A DNA stretch of 44,432 bases from an uncultured Collinsella sp. (GCA_900542555.1 UQNU01000013.1:1-44432); one strand, 5' to 3'. Positions 7,013 through 15,446 are shown, numbered from the stretch's first letter. Numbers and translations: made by a program. The notes: generated from the sequence alone by a model not told the origin.

Positions 7013-8407
7013 CTAATTCAGGTTGAGATGGACCAAAAGAGCTTCGCGCTCGTTGGGAATGTTGTCTTCGATCACGGCGTCGAGGGCGGAGTTGAGAAGC
7101 TGGCCCAGTTCCGGCCCGGGCTTGACTCCAGCACGGATCAGGTCGCCGCCGTTGATGGCGAGCATCTTGAGCGTATAGGGCTCCCCCGCCCTCAGCAGCT
7201 CGTGCGCCATCGCGCGCATCTCCTCAATCGTCTCAACGTAATAGAAGCACGACGGGGCCTTGCCAAGTGTGTCGGCGCGCTTAAGGTCCATGAGCTCGTC
7301 AATCAGGCGGGCCGTGTCGACGCCCTCACCCGAAAGCGCGCGCATCATATTGAGCAGACAGGAGCGCTCGGGGCGCAGCGGCTTGTCATGGTATTTGATG
7401 AGCAGGCACACGTCGCGCACCAAGTCGTGCGAGAGCGCCAGGCGATCCATAATGACGCGCGCCTTCTTGGCGCCGAGCTCGGGATGACCGTAGAAGTGTC
7501 CGCTACCGGCATGGTCGACCGTGAAACACTCGGGCTTGGACACATCGTGCAAAAACGCCGCCCACATAAGGCTCGACGATGGCGCGACGCCGTCGCACAG
7601 CGCCAGCTCCCCTGCCACTGTCAGCACACGGGCGATATGCTCGTAGACGTTAAACGCATGGTAGACACTTCGCTGATCAAACCCGCGACCCGCTGCCAAC
7701 TCGGGCACAGCGGCACAGATGAGCTCGGGATAGCGAAGCATCGCGTCTCCCCCATGACCGGTCGAAAGAATGCCCTCGAGCTCAATACCCACACGCTCGC
7801 GCGCCACGGCATCGAGCAGCGGCGCGCACTCGGCAAGCGCACGCTTAGTCTCGGGCTCAATCATAAAGTCCAGACGGCAGGCAAAGCGCACCGCACGCAG
7901 CATGCGCAGGGCGTCCTCGTTAAAGCGACGCTTGGGATCACCGACAGCGCGAATCAGCTTGCGCTCCAGATCACCCTGGCCGTCGTAGCGGTCGACAAGC
8001 CCGCGCTCGGGATGCCAGGCCATGGCGTTGACGGTAAAGTCGCGGCGGGCCAGATCGTCCTCGAGCGAGGCGGCACGCTCGACACTCTGAGGATGGCGCC
8101 CATCGGTGTAAAAGCCATCCAGGCGGTACGTGGTGACCTCGATACGCTCGCCATCGGAAATAGCCGTGATTCCGCCAAATTTAATGCCCGACTCCACGAC
8201 CGCGATATCAGCGGCCTCGAGCGCCGCCTTGGACTCCTGCCACAGGCCGCTACAGCACATATCAACATCGTGGCTGGGGCATCCCATCAGGGCGTCGCGC
8301 ACCCAACCGCCAACGTACCAAACCTCAAGACCAGCCGCCTCAAGCGCGCGCAGGACGCGCAGGGAGGCATCGGACGGTTGCGTACCGTTGAGAGAAACAT
8401 TGCACAT
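7013..8407 (-). CDS. cca: CCA tRNA nucleotidyltransferase / poly(A) polymerase family with HD domain
   Basis: 464 residues. The nucleotidyltransferase head carries VWYVGGWVRDALMG (about residues 29-42) and the two catalytic acidic residues in HDVDMC, then the RRDFTVNAMAWHP block and the RFNEDALRMLRAVRFA motif of class II CCA-adding enzymes. The C-terminal half has an HD-type domain (FLHDVSKPECF ... YHDKP), common in actinobacterial and clostridial versions. It repairs or completes the 3' CCA of tRNAs; the tRNA-Glu next door already encodes CCA. The ATG at 8407 sits 8 bases after AGGAGG, which rules out the ATG 6 bases upstream that is too close to it. A terminator of the preceding kinase gene separates the two. 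Confidence 0.92.
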   Translation of the reverse strand: MCNVSLNGTQPSDASLRVLRALEAAGLEVWYVGGWVRDALMGCPSHDVDMCCSGLWQESKAALEAADIAVVESGIKFGGITAISDGERIEVTTYRLDGFYTDGRHPQSVERAASLEDDLARRDFTVNAMAWHPERGLVDRYDGQGDLERKLIRAVGDPKRRFNEDALRMLRAVRFACRLDFMIEPETKRALAECAPLLDAVARERVGIELEGILSTGHGGDAMLRYPELICAAVPELAAGRGFDQRSVYHAFNVYEHIARVLTVAGELALCDGVAPSSSLMWAAFLHDVSKPECFTVDHAGSGHFYGHPELGAKKARVIMDRLALSHDLVRDVCLLIKYHDKPLRPERSCLLNMMRALSGEGVDTARLIDELMDLKRADTLGKAPSCFYYVETIEEMRAMAHELLRAGEPYTLKMLAINGGDLIRAGVKPGPELGQLLNSALDAVIEDNIPNEREALLVHLNLN

Positions 8408-8543
8408 GCCCATGGCCTCCTGCACTTGCGAGCGTTAATCGATGGTTCTCAAGAAGTCTAACAAGAAACGAGAAAGCGCGCACACGCAATCGCGTCGTCG
8501 ATTCGATAAATCGAGACAGCAAACGCCACATACTTCAGCGCAC

Positions 8544-8579
8544 AAAAAACACCCGCCTCGGAGATCCAAAGCGGGTGTT
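8544..8579 (-). terminator. Rho-independent terminator after the first PfkB kinase gene
   Basis: On the minus strand AACACCCGC and GCGGGTGTT form a 9-bp stem around a 14-base loop, followed by a run of T. It begins about 20 bases after the kinase stop. Confidence 0.85.
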
Positions 8580-8600
8580 CGGCAACGATGTATCGATGCT

Positions 8601-9533
8601 CTAGCAGACCTGGCGAACCTCGATATGCTTCTTATATTCGTCCACCTTGGCAAAATCGCCCAGACCGGGGCACTCGACCACGTTGGCGCCGGTAGCCATC
8701 GAAAGGCGCAGAGCGTCCTCGACGCGCTCGGGGGCGTCGTGCCACACGGACAGGAAGGCAGCGAGCGAGGAATCGCCGGCGCACACCGTCGACAGCAGCT
8801 TGACGTCGAAAGTGCGGTTGGCAAACCAGATGTGCTCGCCGTTGGAGAAGTACGCGCCGTCGCCACCGAGGGTCAGCAGCACGTTCTTGGCGCCCTTGGC
8901 GTGCAGCTCGGCCATCGCGCCCTTGACGGACTCGTCGTCGCCACCGCTCACCTTAATGCCAAAGATGTCAAGCAACTCGTCGTCGTTGGGCTTAATAAGC
9001 AGCGGCTCCAGAGCAATGAGGTCTGCCAGCTGATGGCTCGAGATGTCGAGGACGAACTCGGCCCCCTTGGCCTTGACACGGCGCAGGACCTCGGCCAAGA
9101 AGCCCTCGGAAGTGTTGGGAGGCAGCGAGCCACTGATTACCAGGCAGGTCATGTCATCGAGCGAATCGATGAGCTCAAACATCTCCTGCTCATTGGCATC
9201 GTTGATGGCGGCACCGGCGTTGACCATGTTGTACTCGGTGTCGGGGCCGGCATTGAGGAACACGTTGACGCGCGTGATGCCGTCGGTCCACACGGGCTTG
9301 ACGGGCACGCCCAGGGCCTCGGCGCCCTTGACGATGAACTCGCCCGAGAAGCCAGCGAAGAAGCCCAGGATCGTGGTGTCGACACCGTAGTGGTCAAGCG
9401 TAAACGAGACGTTGAGGCCCTTGCCGTTGGGCGTATAGACGGCGTTGCGAGTACGCGTGACGGTGTTGGCAGCAAGGCCGTCGCAGGCGATGTTGTAGTC
9501 AATGGCGGGATTTGCAGTGAGCGTGTAAATCAT
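8601..9533 (-). CDS. PfkB-family sugar kinase, 1-phosphofructokinase (FruK/LacC) type
   Basis: 310 residues, normal for FruK/LacC. N-terminal TLTANPAIDYN and NGKGLNVS (family GGKGxN) are sugar-binding motifs; VISGSLPP lies mid-protein and LLIKPNDDEL in the nucleotide-binding half. The catalytic loop reads VCAGDSSLAAFL: the base Asp is kept but the first Gly of the usual GAGD is Cys. Expected reaction is ATP-dependent phosphorylation of fructose-1-phosphate (or tagatose-6-phosphate), fitting the adjacent fructose PTS. The ATG at 9533 follows AAAGGAA by 6 bases. It is a paralogue of the next gene upstream and is separated from it by a terminator, so it may have its own promoter in 9534-9662. 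Which sugar each paralogue prefers is not visible. Confidence 0.87.
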   Translation of the reverse strand: MIYTLTANPAIDYNIACDGLAANTVTRTRNAVYTPNGKGLNVSFTLDHYGVDTTILGFFAGFSGEFIVKGAEALGVPVKPVWTDGITRVNVFLNAGPDTEYNMVNAGAAINDANEQEMFELIDSLDDMTCLVISGSLPPNTSEGFLAEVLRRVKAKGAEFVLDISSHQLADLIALEPLLIKPNDDELLDIFGIKVSGGDDESVKGAMAELHAKGAKNVLLTLGGDGAYFSNGEHIWFANRTFDVKLLSTVCAGDSSLAAFLSVWHDAPERVEDALRLSMATGANVVECPGLGDFAKVDEYKKHIEVRQVC

Positions 9534-9662
9534 GAATGTTCCTTTCACGAAGCAACGTGTTAATGAAAGTATATTCCACGCATCGGTAAAAGGCTAGGAC
9601 AACTCGGTGAACGGTGTGGAAGCGATGAAGTACGGCGGGACACCTCTCCCCCGTGGCGGAAC

Positions 9663-9693
9663 AAAAAGGCGCCCCAGCCGAAACCGGGGCGCC
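9663..9693 (-). terminator. Rho-independent terminator after the second PfkB kinase gene
   Basis: GGCGCCCCGGTTT...GGGGCGCC on the minus strand forms a strong GC stem followed by TTTTTG, about 30 bases after the kinase stop. Confidence 0.85.
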
Positions 9694-9721
9694 GCATGCG
9701 CACGAATATGTCGCGTTTCGA

Positions 9722-10654
9722 TTACTGACGATCGAGCTTGCGGACAGCAACGCGCTTGCTGTACTCGTCGACGTGACCGAAGTCGCCGATGCCGACGGAC
9801 TCGGCAACGTTGGCGCCGGTGGCCATAGCGAGCTTCATGGCCTCCTCGACGTTGTCGCGATCCCTGTACCACTTGTGCAGGAACGCAGCGAGGGTGCAGT
9901 CGCCGGCGCAGACGGAAGAGACCAGCTTGATGTTGAACTCACGCTTGGCGTACCAGATGTCCTCGCCGTTGGAGAAGTAAGCGTCGCCGCGGCTACCACG
10001 GGTGAGCAGCACGTTCTGAACGCCGGCGTCGTGAGCCATCTTCATGGCAACGCGAACCTCGTCGTCGGTGTCGACCGGCACGCCGAAGATGGCCTTCATC
10101 TCGTGATGGTTCGGCTTGATGAGCAGCGGCTTCTTGTGAGCGAGCTCCTTGAGCTTGTCGGAGGACAGGTCCAAGACGACATCGGCGCCACGAGCCTGAG
10201 CGTGCTCCATGACCTTAGCCAGGAAGTCGGGCGTAGCTTTGGGAGGCACGGAGCCGGAAACGATCAGGCACTCGAGATCGCCCGCGGTGTCCAGGATGTT
10301 GTAGAGCTCCTCCTGGTGCTGCGGCGTGATCGGAGCACCCGGGTTCAGGATGCCGTACTCGTGCTGGCCATCGTTGACGTAGGTGTTAATGCGCGTGATA
10401 CCGTCGGTCCAGACCGGGCGGCAGAGGCAACCCAGGTTCATGACCTCCTCGACGATGAACTTGCCCGTGAAGCCGGCGAAGAAGCCGAGCGCGACGGTGT
10501 CGACGCCCATCTTCTTAAAGGCGAAGGACACGTCGAGGCCCTTGCCGTTAGCCGTGTAGCTGGCCGAGCCGGTGCGGACGTTCTCGTCGGGCTCGAGCGG
10601 AGAGCTCGAAACCGTCATGTCGACAGCCGGGTTAGCGGTTAGCGTGTAGAACAT
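9722..10654 (-). CDS. PfkB-family sugar kinase, 1-phosphofructokinase (FruK/LacC) type, paralogue 2
   Basis: 310 residues, the same length and layout as the paralogue at 8601-9533: TLTANPAVDMTV at the start, ANGKGLDVS in the sugar-binding loop, IVSGSVPP, LLIKPNHHEM and a catalytic loop VCAGDCTLAAFL, again with Cys in place of the first Gly of GAGD. The ATG at 10654 follows AGGGGG by 8 bases. It lies 74 bases downstream of ptsI with only a T-less hairpin between them, so co-transcription with ptsI is likely. It should convert PTS-imported fructose-1-phosphate to fructose-1,6-bisphosphate for glycolysis. The two copies could differ in sugar or in expression. Confidence 0.87.
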   Translation of the reverse strand: MFYTLTANPAVDMTVSSSPLEPDENVRTGSASYTANGKGLDVSFAFKKMGVDTVALGFFAGFTGKFIVEEVMNLGCLCRPVWTDGITRINTYVNDGQHEYGILNPGAPITPQHQEELYNILDTAGDLECLIVSGSVPPKATPDFLAKVMEHAQARGADVVLDLSSDKLKELAHKKPLLIKPNHHEMKAIFGVPVDTDDEVRVAMKMAHDAGVQNVLLTRGSRGDAYFSNGEDIWYAKREFNIKLVSSVCAGDCTLAAFLHKWYRDRDNVEEAMKLAMATGANVAESVGIGDFGHVDEYSKRVAVRKLDRQ

Positions 10655-10681
10655 TTACAGTACCCCCTGTATATGTGAGGG

Positions 10682-10711
10682 CCGCGTGGCCGGCCCATTC
10701 CAACCACGCGG
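10682..10711 (-). other. Intercistronic hairpin between ptsI and the kinase gene
   Basis: CCGCGTGG and CCACGCGG form an 8-bp stem with a 14-base loop. No T run follows, so it is more likely an RNA-stability or processing hairpin than a terminator. Confidence 0.45.
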
Positions 10712-10728
10712 TTACCTCTGATACCAAA

Positions 10729-12438
10729 TTAGCGAGCTGCGGACTCGAGCAGTGCCTTGACCTCGGCGGCGGTGTTGCAGGCGAGTGCCTTCTCGGCGAG
10801 CTCGTCGCACTCGGCCTTGGTCCACTGGCTGATGGTCTTGCGGGCGCGCAGGATCGACGGAGCGCTCATCGAGAACTCCTCCAGGCCCCAGCTGATCAGC
10901 AGCGGCTCGAGCAGCGGATCGGCAGCGGCCTCGCCGCACATACCGACCATGATGCCGGCCTTCACGCCGCTCTCGATGATGTTCTTGAGCGAGCGGAGCA
11001 CGGCGGGATAGTAAACCTGGTACAGGTTGGAGATGGTGTCGTTACCACGGTCGGCGCACATGGTGTAGCCGATCAGGTCGTTGGTGCCGATGGAGAAGAA
11101 GTCGGCAACCTCGGCAAGACGGTCAGCGAGCAGCGAAGCGGCGGGCGTCTCGACCATGATGCCGACCTCGATGTTCTCGTTGAACTTGCGACCCTCTTCG
11201 GTAAGCTCGGCCTTGCACTGCTCGACGAGCTCCTTGACAGCCAAGACCTCCTCGACGCAGGTGACGAGCGGGATCATGATCTTGACGTCACCGAAGGCGC
11301 TAGCGCGCAGCAGAGCGCGGAGCTGGACCTTGTACTGGTCGGGATTGGCCAGGCAGTAACGCACGGCGCGGAAGCCCATGAAGGGGTTGTCTTCCTTGAC
11401 CATATGCAGATACGGAATCTCCTTGTCGCCACCCACATCGAGCGTGCGGATGATGACCGGAGCGCCCTTGAGCGCGCTGGCGACCTTGCGGTAGGCGTTG
11501 AACTGCTCCTCCTCGGAAGGAAGCTCGGCAGAGTCCATGAACAGGAACTCGGAGCGGAACAGACCGATGGCCTCGGCGTCGTGATCGAGCGCGTTGGGCA
11601 CGTCATCGGGGTTACCGATGTTGCAGGCGATGATCTTCTTGATGCCATCGGCAGTCACGGACGGCTTGCCACGGAAGGCCTCGAGGGCTGCCTTCTCGGC
11701 AGCAAAGGCCTCAGCCTTGGCGGTATAGGCGGCGAGCGTCTCCTCGTCGGGATCGGCCTCGACAACACCCTTGCCACCGTCGACGACAACGGTCATACCG
11801 TTGCGAAGCGCGGTGCAGCTGTTAGAGACCGAAAGGACGGCCGGGATCTCGAGGGCACGCGCGATGATCGCGGAGTGCGACGTGCGGCCACCGGTCTCGG
11901 TGACGATACCGGCAACGTGGGCCTTATCGATCGTGGCGGTCATGGACGGCGTAAGGTCGTGCACGACAACGACGGTGTTCTCGGGCAGGACGGAAAGGTC
12001 GACGACCTCCTTGCCCAGCAGCTCGGCCAGAATACCGGTGCGGATGTCGGCGATGTCGGCCGCGCGCAGACGGAACATCTCGTCGTCCATGGACAGAAAC
12101 ATGTTCTCGAACATGGTCGAGGTGTCCATGAGCGCCTGCTCGGCGCAGGTGCCGCCGTCAATAGCGGCGTTAATGGCGTCGGTCATGCCCGGATCCTGAG
12201 CCAGGACAATGTGTCCGCTCATGATCTCGGCCTCGGCCTCGCCCACCGTCTCCTTCATGTGGTCGGCCTGAGCCTGAGTCTTCTCGCAGAAGACCGAAAG
12301 AGCAGCCTGATAGCGCTCTTTCTCTGCTGCCGAATCAGCGACCTCGTGCGGTTCAAACGTCAAGTCGGGATCGACGGCGACCATGACGGTGCCGATACCG
12401 ATGCCCTCGGATGCGTTGACTCCCTGATACATTCCCAT
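10729..12438 (-). CDS. ptsI: PTS enzyme I (phosphoenolpyruvate-protein phosphotransferase)
   Basis: 569 residues, the normal length of enzyme I. It passes phosphate from PEP to HPr, the first step of all PTS sugar uptake in the cytoplasm. Motifs: the phosphohistidine loop GGRTSHSAIIARAL around residue 190, the PEP-binding block with IGLFRSEFLFMD, GGDKEIPYL and FSIGTNDLIGYTM, and a C-terminal GMCGEAAADP loop with the catalytic Cys. The ATG at 12438 is chosen because GGAGAGAGG lies just upstream and the protein then begins MGMYQGVNASEG as in other enzyme I proteins; a longer frame to 12486 would run into a hairpin. It follows ptsH with an attenuator-like hairpin between. Confidence 0.96.
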   Translation of the reverse strand: MGMYQGVNASEGIGIGTVMVAVDPDLTFEPHEVADSAAEKERYQAALSVFCEKTQAQADHMKETVGEAEAEIMSGHIVLAQDPGMTDAINAAIDGGTCAEQALMDTSTMFENMFLSMDDEMFRLRAADIADIRTGILAELLGKEVVDLSVLPENTVVVVHDLTPSMTATIDKAHVAGIVTETGGRTSHSAIIARALEIPAVLSVSNSCTALRNGMTVVVDGGKGVVEADPDEETLAAYTAKAEAFAAEKAALEAFRGKPSVTADGIKKIIACNIGNPDDVPNALDHDAEAIGLFRSEFLFMDSAELPSEEEQFNAYRKVASALKGAPVIIRTLDVGGDKEIPYLHMVKEDNPFMGFRAVRYCLANPDQYKVQLRALLRASAFGDVKIMIPLVTCVEEVLAVKELVEQCKAELTEEGRKFNENIEVGIMVETPAASLLADRLAEVADFFSIGTNDLIGYTMCADRGNDTISNLYQVYYPAVLRSLKNIIESGVKAGIMVGMCGEAAADPLLEPLLISWGLEEFSMSAPSILRARKTISQWTKAECDELAEKALACNTAAEVKALLESAAR

Positions 12439-12483
12439 TCCTCTCTCCGTGTCATGTGATAAAGCGTTTTGCCATATCCATGA

Positions 12484-12520
12484 CAAAAGAGCGCAGCTAC
12501 CTTGAACAGGTCACTGCGCC
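12484..12520 (-). terminator. Attenuator-like hairpin between ptsH and ptsI
   Basis: On the minus strand GCGCAG..ACCT and AGGT..CTGCGC pair around GTTCA and are followed by TCTTTT. The hairpin would end some transcripts after ptsH, giving more HPr than enzyme I, a stoichiometry common in PTS operons. Confidence 0.7.
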
Positions 12521-12564
12521 CCCAAGTATGAACTTAATTGTTCAACATGCGACCCGTTTGAGTT

Positions 12565-12828
12565 CTACTCGCCAAGACCGCTCTTGATGAGCTCGATGGC
12601 AGCAGCCAGAGCCTCGGCCTCGTCGGCGCCGTCGCACTTGACCTCGACCTCGGTACCGCAAGGGATACCAGCAGCCATGAGGGCCATCGGGGACTTGCCG
12701 TTGACCTCCTTCTCGGGGGTGACGACCGTCACGTCACAGGCGTACTTGCCCATGGTGGAGGCGAACAGACCAGCCGGACGCATGTGCAGACCCTGAGGAT
12801 TAACGAGGGTAGCCTTCTCAGAAACCAT
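12565..12828 (-). CDS. ptsH: PTS phosphocarrier protein HPr
   Basis: 87 residues, typical of HPr. The phosphorylated histidine is H15 in NPQGLHMRPAG and the regulatory serine is S46 in NGKSPMALM, the site used by HPr kinase in Gram-positives; whether this genome has HPr kinase is not visible here. It carries phosphate from enzyme I to the fructose EIIA domain encoded upstream. The ATG at 12828 follows AAGGAG by 6 bases; the upstream frame to 12885 lacks HPr similarity. ptsI lies 126 bases downstream, and a TAATAT box at 12896-12901 may be its promoter. Confidence 0.96.
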   Translation of the reverse strand: MVSEKATLVNPQGLHMRPAGLFASTMGKYACDVTVVTPEKEVNGKSPMALMAAGIPCGTEVEVKCDGADEAEALAAAIELIKSGLGE

Positions 12829-12853
12829 AATTGACTCCTTTTTGTGTTTAACC

Positions 12854-12901
12854 CCTGTCATGCATGTGGCAGGAGTCAGATTCACGACGTTGTTTATATT
12901 A
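12854..12901 (-). promoter_or_regulatory. Possible ptsH promoter -10 and leader dyad
   Basis: TAATAT on the minus strand at 12901-12896 could be a -10 box; no good -35 is present. Between it and the ribosome site lies an imperfect dyad, CCTGTCA/TGGCAGG, at 12854-12873. This is suggestive only. Confidence 0.3.
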
Positions 12902-12965
12902 ACTCACATCAAACGGTTTTTCATTATGTTTCAGACGAATTATTGGACAGATGTGTTTGTCGTCC

Positions 12966-13117
12966 GCTTGCTCGCCCACAGGGGCCCGTGCGCGGCCTGT
13001 GAGATTTCCTGCTCTACAGTCCTGCTCGCACGAAGAGCACATTAAGTGCTCTTCGGCTCGTGCGGAACTCGCGATAAATCTCACAGGCCGCGCGCGGGCC
13101 CCTGTGGGCGAGCAAGC
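12966..13117. repeat. 152-bp nested palindrome between fruA and ptsH
   Basis: The outer arms (12966-13007 and 13076-13117, 42 bases each) are inverted copies with a single mismatch; each contains GCTTGCTCGCCCACAGGGGC or its complement. They enclose, concentrically, a second hairpin unit at 13016-13069 that is copy 2 of the repeat at 3247-3301. Inside it GAAGAGCAC pairs perfectly with GTGCTCTTC around ATTAA. It lies after the fruA terminator and before the ptsH promoter region, in sequence with no gene. As DNA it could form a cruciform; as RNA a very long hairpin. It could be a non-autonomous mobile element of the MITE type. Confidence 0.9.
13016..13069. repeat. Palindromic repeat copy 2, at the centre of the long palindrome
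   Basis: 54 bases sharing both ends (ACAGTCCT and GCTCGCACGAA on the left, TTCGGCTCGTGCGGAACT on the right) with the unit at 3247-3301. The central arms differ between copies yet both remain self-complementary, which suggests the fold is what is kept. Confidence 0.7.
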
Positions 13118-13200
13118 TGCGGAAACTCAGTCGGTCCAGAGTAATGTCGGCTGAAAGAAATTCTAGCTGATGGGATCAACCAGTGCGTTCTCTGTTATCG

Positions 13201-13236
13201 AAAAAGGCGGAGGCCCTGGAGAGGGACTCCGCCTTA
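13201..13236 (-). terminator. Rho-independent terminator of fruA
   Basis: AAGGCGGAG and CTCCGCCTT form the stem on the minus strand, followed by TTTTT. It starts about 35 bases after the fruA stop codon. Confidence 0.88.
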
Positions 13237-13271
13237 TATACAGGTGGCGATGGTATTCGCGTGTTGCGGGA

Positions 13272-15275
13272 TTAGACCAGGCGGGCGTTGATCGTCTTGG
13301 CGATCTCGGCGGCGTCGGTGGAACCCTTGACGGTGGCACGGAAGTCCTCGTCCATAAGCGCCTCGGCGACCTTGGACAGGATCTTGAGGTGCGTGGTTCC
13401 AGCCTGAGCGCCCGGGATGAGCAGGGCGATGGCAACGTTGACGGGAGCGCCGTCCATGGTGTCCCAACCGGTCACGCCAGAGTCGTCCTTGACGACGATG
13501 ACAGCGGCCTCGGTGATGGCGTCGGACTTGGCATGCGGAATGGCGAAGCCCTCCATCATGCCCGTGGTGCCCTCGGCCTCGCGGGCCAGGAAGGCGTTCA
13601 TCACGGCGTCGGCATCGCCGGCGATACCGGCCTTAACGGCCTGGTTGGAGACAAAGCTCAGAGCCTCGTCACGAGAAGCGAAGTCCTCGGCGACAAAGAC
13701 GTTCTCGACCTTCACGAAGTCAGCAGCCTCGGCCTTGGGGGCCTCGACGGCAGCGGCCTTGGGGGCCCCAACCGGCTTGGTTGCAGGAGCGGCCTTCTGG
13801 TTCTTCTCAAAGTCGTACTTCTTAAAGGCCACGAACAGGATGCCACCGACCACAGCGCCGATGAGGATCGCGAGGACCCACTGCGGGCCGTTCTCGACAA
13901 CGGGCAGGACCAGGAAGCCGCCGTGAGGCGCCGGATCGTGAACGTTGAAGAAGATGGTCAAGATGGAAGCGATGGAAGAACCGAGCATCATGATGGGCAT
14001 GACGGGCCAGATGTTCTTGGTCATGAACGGAATGGCGCCCTCGGTGATGTGGGTGCAACCAAGGATGAGGTTGACGATACCGGCGTCATGATCCTCCTGG
14101 CTGAAGTACTTCTTGCCGACAACGACGGCGAAGGTGGTGATCAGCGGCGGAACGATGCAAGCGGCGGAGACGGCAGCCATGAAGTTGGTGCCGAAGTTGT
14201 AGGTCTCGGTGCCGACGCCAGCTTCGAGAGCGGTACCGAGCAGGAAGGTGCCAGTAGCGTAAGCAGCCTTGTTGACCGGGCCGCCCATATCAAAGGCGCA
14301 CATGCAGCCGATGGCCAGGCCAAGGATCACCGGACCGGAGTTACCGAGGCTCTGCAGGAAATCCATCATGCCCTGGTTAATGGCAGCCATGGGGCTGGAA
14401 ATACCGAGCATGACCAGGCCGACGATGGCGGTAGAGCAAAGCGGATACAGGAAGATTGCCTTCAGGCCATTAAGGCTCGCGGGAATTTTAGAGAAAGCCT
14501 TCTCGAGCAGCAGGATGACATAGCCAGCGAGGAAGCCGCCGACGATGCCGCCCAGGAAGCCGAAGCCCACACCCGAGCCTCCAGCGTCGATCATGCCGGT
14601 ATCGGCGTTGATGGGAAGACCCTGGATGGCAATCATACCGGCAACAAAGCCGGGGACGAGCGCCGGGCGCTTGCCGATAGACTCGGCGATGTAGGCGGAG
14701 AGCACCGGAACCATGAGATTCATGGCGATACCGCCGATAATCTTGAGCATCGCGGCAAAGCTGTTGTAGTCGGCAGCCGTCGAATCAAAGGACGTGATGC
14801 CCCACAGGAACGAAATGGCGGTCAGAACACCACCGGCAACGACGAAGACCAGCATGTGGCTGACGCCGTTCATGAGGTGCTTGTAGATGACGTGACCGAT
14901 GGACTCCTTCTCCTCGACCTCGTCCTCGACATCGGCGGCAGCGGCAACCGTGTCGTCGCCCTTGGCGGCGAGCGCGCGGTCGATCAGCTTTCCGGCGGCC
15001 TCGACGGACAGGGCCTTGGAAACACCGACGGAAACCATGGGCTTGCCGGCGAAACGCTCAGCCTGGACATCCTTATCGGCTGCGACGACGACGGCCTTGG
15101 CACCAGCGATCTCACTCTTGGTGAGCTCGTTCTCGACACCGACCTGGCCATGTGTCTCGACCTTAATGGTCAGACCACGCTCGGCAGCTGCCTTCTCCAG
15201 CGCCTCCTTCGCCATGAAGGTGTGCGCAATGCCGGTCGGGCAACCGGTCGCGGCGATGATGTCAAACTTAGCCAT
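13272..15275 (-). CDS. fruA: PTS fructose transporter, EIIBCA fusion
   Basis: 667 residues with the domain order IIB-IIC-IIA. IIB (about 1-105) starts FDIIAATGCPTGIAHTFMA; the phosphorylated cysteine is C12. IIC (about 130-480) is the membrane channel with about nine hydrophobic segments and GFLGGIVGGFLAGY and FDMGGPVNKAAY motifs of fructose permeases. An Ala/Pro/Lys-rich linker leads to IIA (about 515-667) with the phosphohistidine in FAIPHAKSDA. It imports fructose and releases fructose-1-phosphate in the cytoplasm, the substrate of the kinases nearby. The ATG at 15275 follows GGAGGG; the upstream frame to 15347 is not conserved. The gene is divergent from an RpiR regulator, which probably controls it. 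Mannose-type substrates cannot be excluded. Confidence 0.93.
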   Translation of the reverse strand: MAKFDIIAATGCPTGIAHTFMAKEALEKAAAERGLTIKVETHGQVGVENELTKSEIAGAKAVVVAADKDVQAERFAGKPMVSVGVSKALSVEAAGKLIDRALAAKGDDTVAAAADVEDEVEEKESIGHVIYKHLMNGVSHMLVFVVAGGVLTAISFLWGITSFDSTAADYNSFAAMLKIIGGIAMNLMVPVLSAYIAESIGKRPALVPGFVAGMIAIQGLPINADTGMIDAGGSGVGFGFLGGIVGGFLAGYVILLLEKAFSKIPASLNGLKAIFLYPLCSTAIVGLVMLGISSPMAAINQGMMDFLQSLGNSGPVILGLAIGCMCAFDMGGPVNKAAYATGTFLLGTALEAGVGTETYNFGTNFMAAVSAACIVPPLITTFAVVVGKKYFSQEDHDAGIVNLILGCTHITEGAIPFMTKNIWPVMPIMMLGSSIASILTIFFNVHDPAPHGGFLVLPVVENGPQWVLAILIGAVVGGILFVAFKKYDFEKNQKAAPATKPVGAPKAAAVEAPKAEAADFVKVENVFVAEDFASRDEALSFVSNQAVKAGIAGDADAVMNAFLAREAEGTTGMMEGFAIPHAKSDAITEAAVIVVKDDSGVTGWDTMDGAPVNVAIALLIPGAQAGTTHLKILSKVAEALMDEDFRATVKGSTDAAEIAKTINARLV

Positions 15276-15402
15276 GTGTCCCTCCTTCTTGAGTACAGCG
15301 CCCGCGGGCGCTCCCCTACACGCGCTTCGATGCGCGTTTTTCCACAACTGAAAGATACCAACCTACCGTCCGCGTGAGAAGAGCTAAGGTGCAAATCTCC
15401 GG

Positions 15403-15446
15403 TGAAAGGTTCTTTCATAACCGTAAACGGTAAGTGAAAGTTTACC
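15403..15446. promoter_or_regulatory. Candidate operator dyads between fruA and the RpiR gene
   Basis: A perfect 15-base dyad TGAAAGGTTCTTTCA (15403-15417) is followed by a second, GGTAA/TTACC, at 15429-15446 that contains another GTGAAAG. RpiR-family proteins bind such dyads, and the site is mid-way between two divergent starts. A possible -10 TATACT for the regulator lies at 15494-15499 with no convincing -35. Assignment is inference. Confidence 0.45.

Noticed and set aside
7028..8461. A 477-codon open frame opposite the CCA-adding enzyme gene
   Set aside because: Antisense shadow; the real gene carries clear catalytic motifs on the minus strand.
10675..12459. A 594-codon open frame opposite ptsI
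   Set aside because: Antisense shadow of ptsI.
12966..13117. CRISPR-like or direct repeat array
   Set aside because: The structure is one inverted repeat pair with a nested hairpin; there are no regularly spaced direct repeats.
12842..13154. Small open frames over the 152-bp palindrome
   Set aside because: They are created by the inverted repeats and have no ribosome site or recognisable protein.
13170..15377. A 735-codon open frame on the plus strand opposite fruA
   Set aside because: It mirrors fruA in antisense. In GC-rich genes the complementary frame often lacks stops; its protein is low-complexity and matches no family I know.
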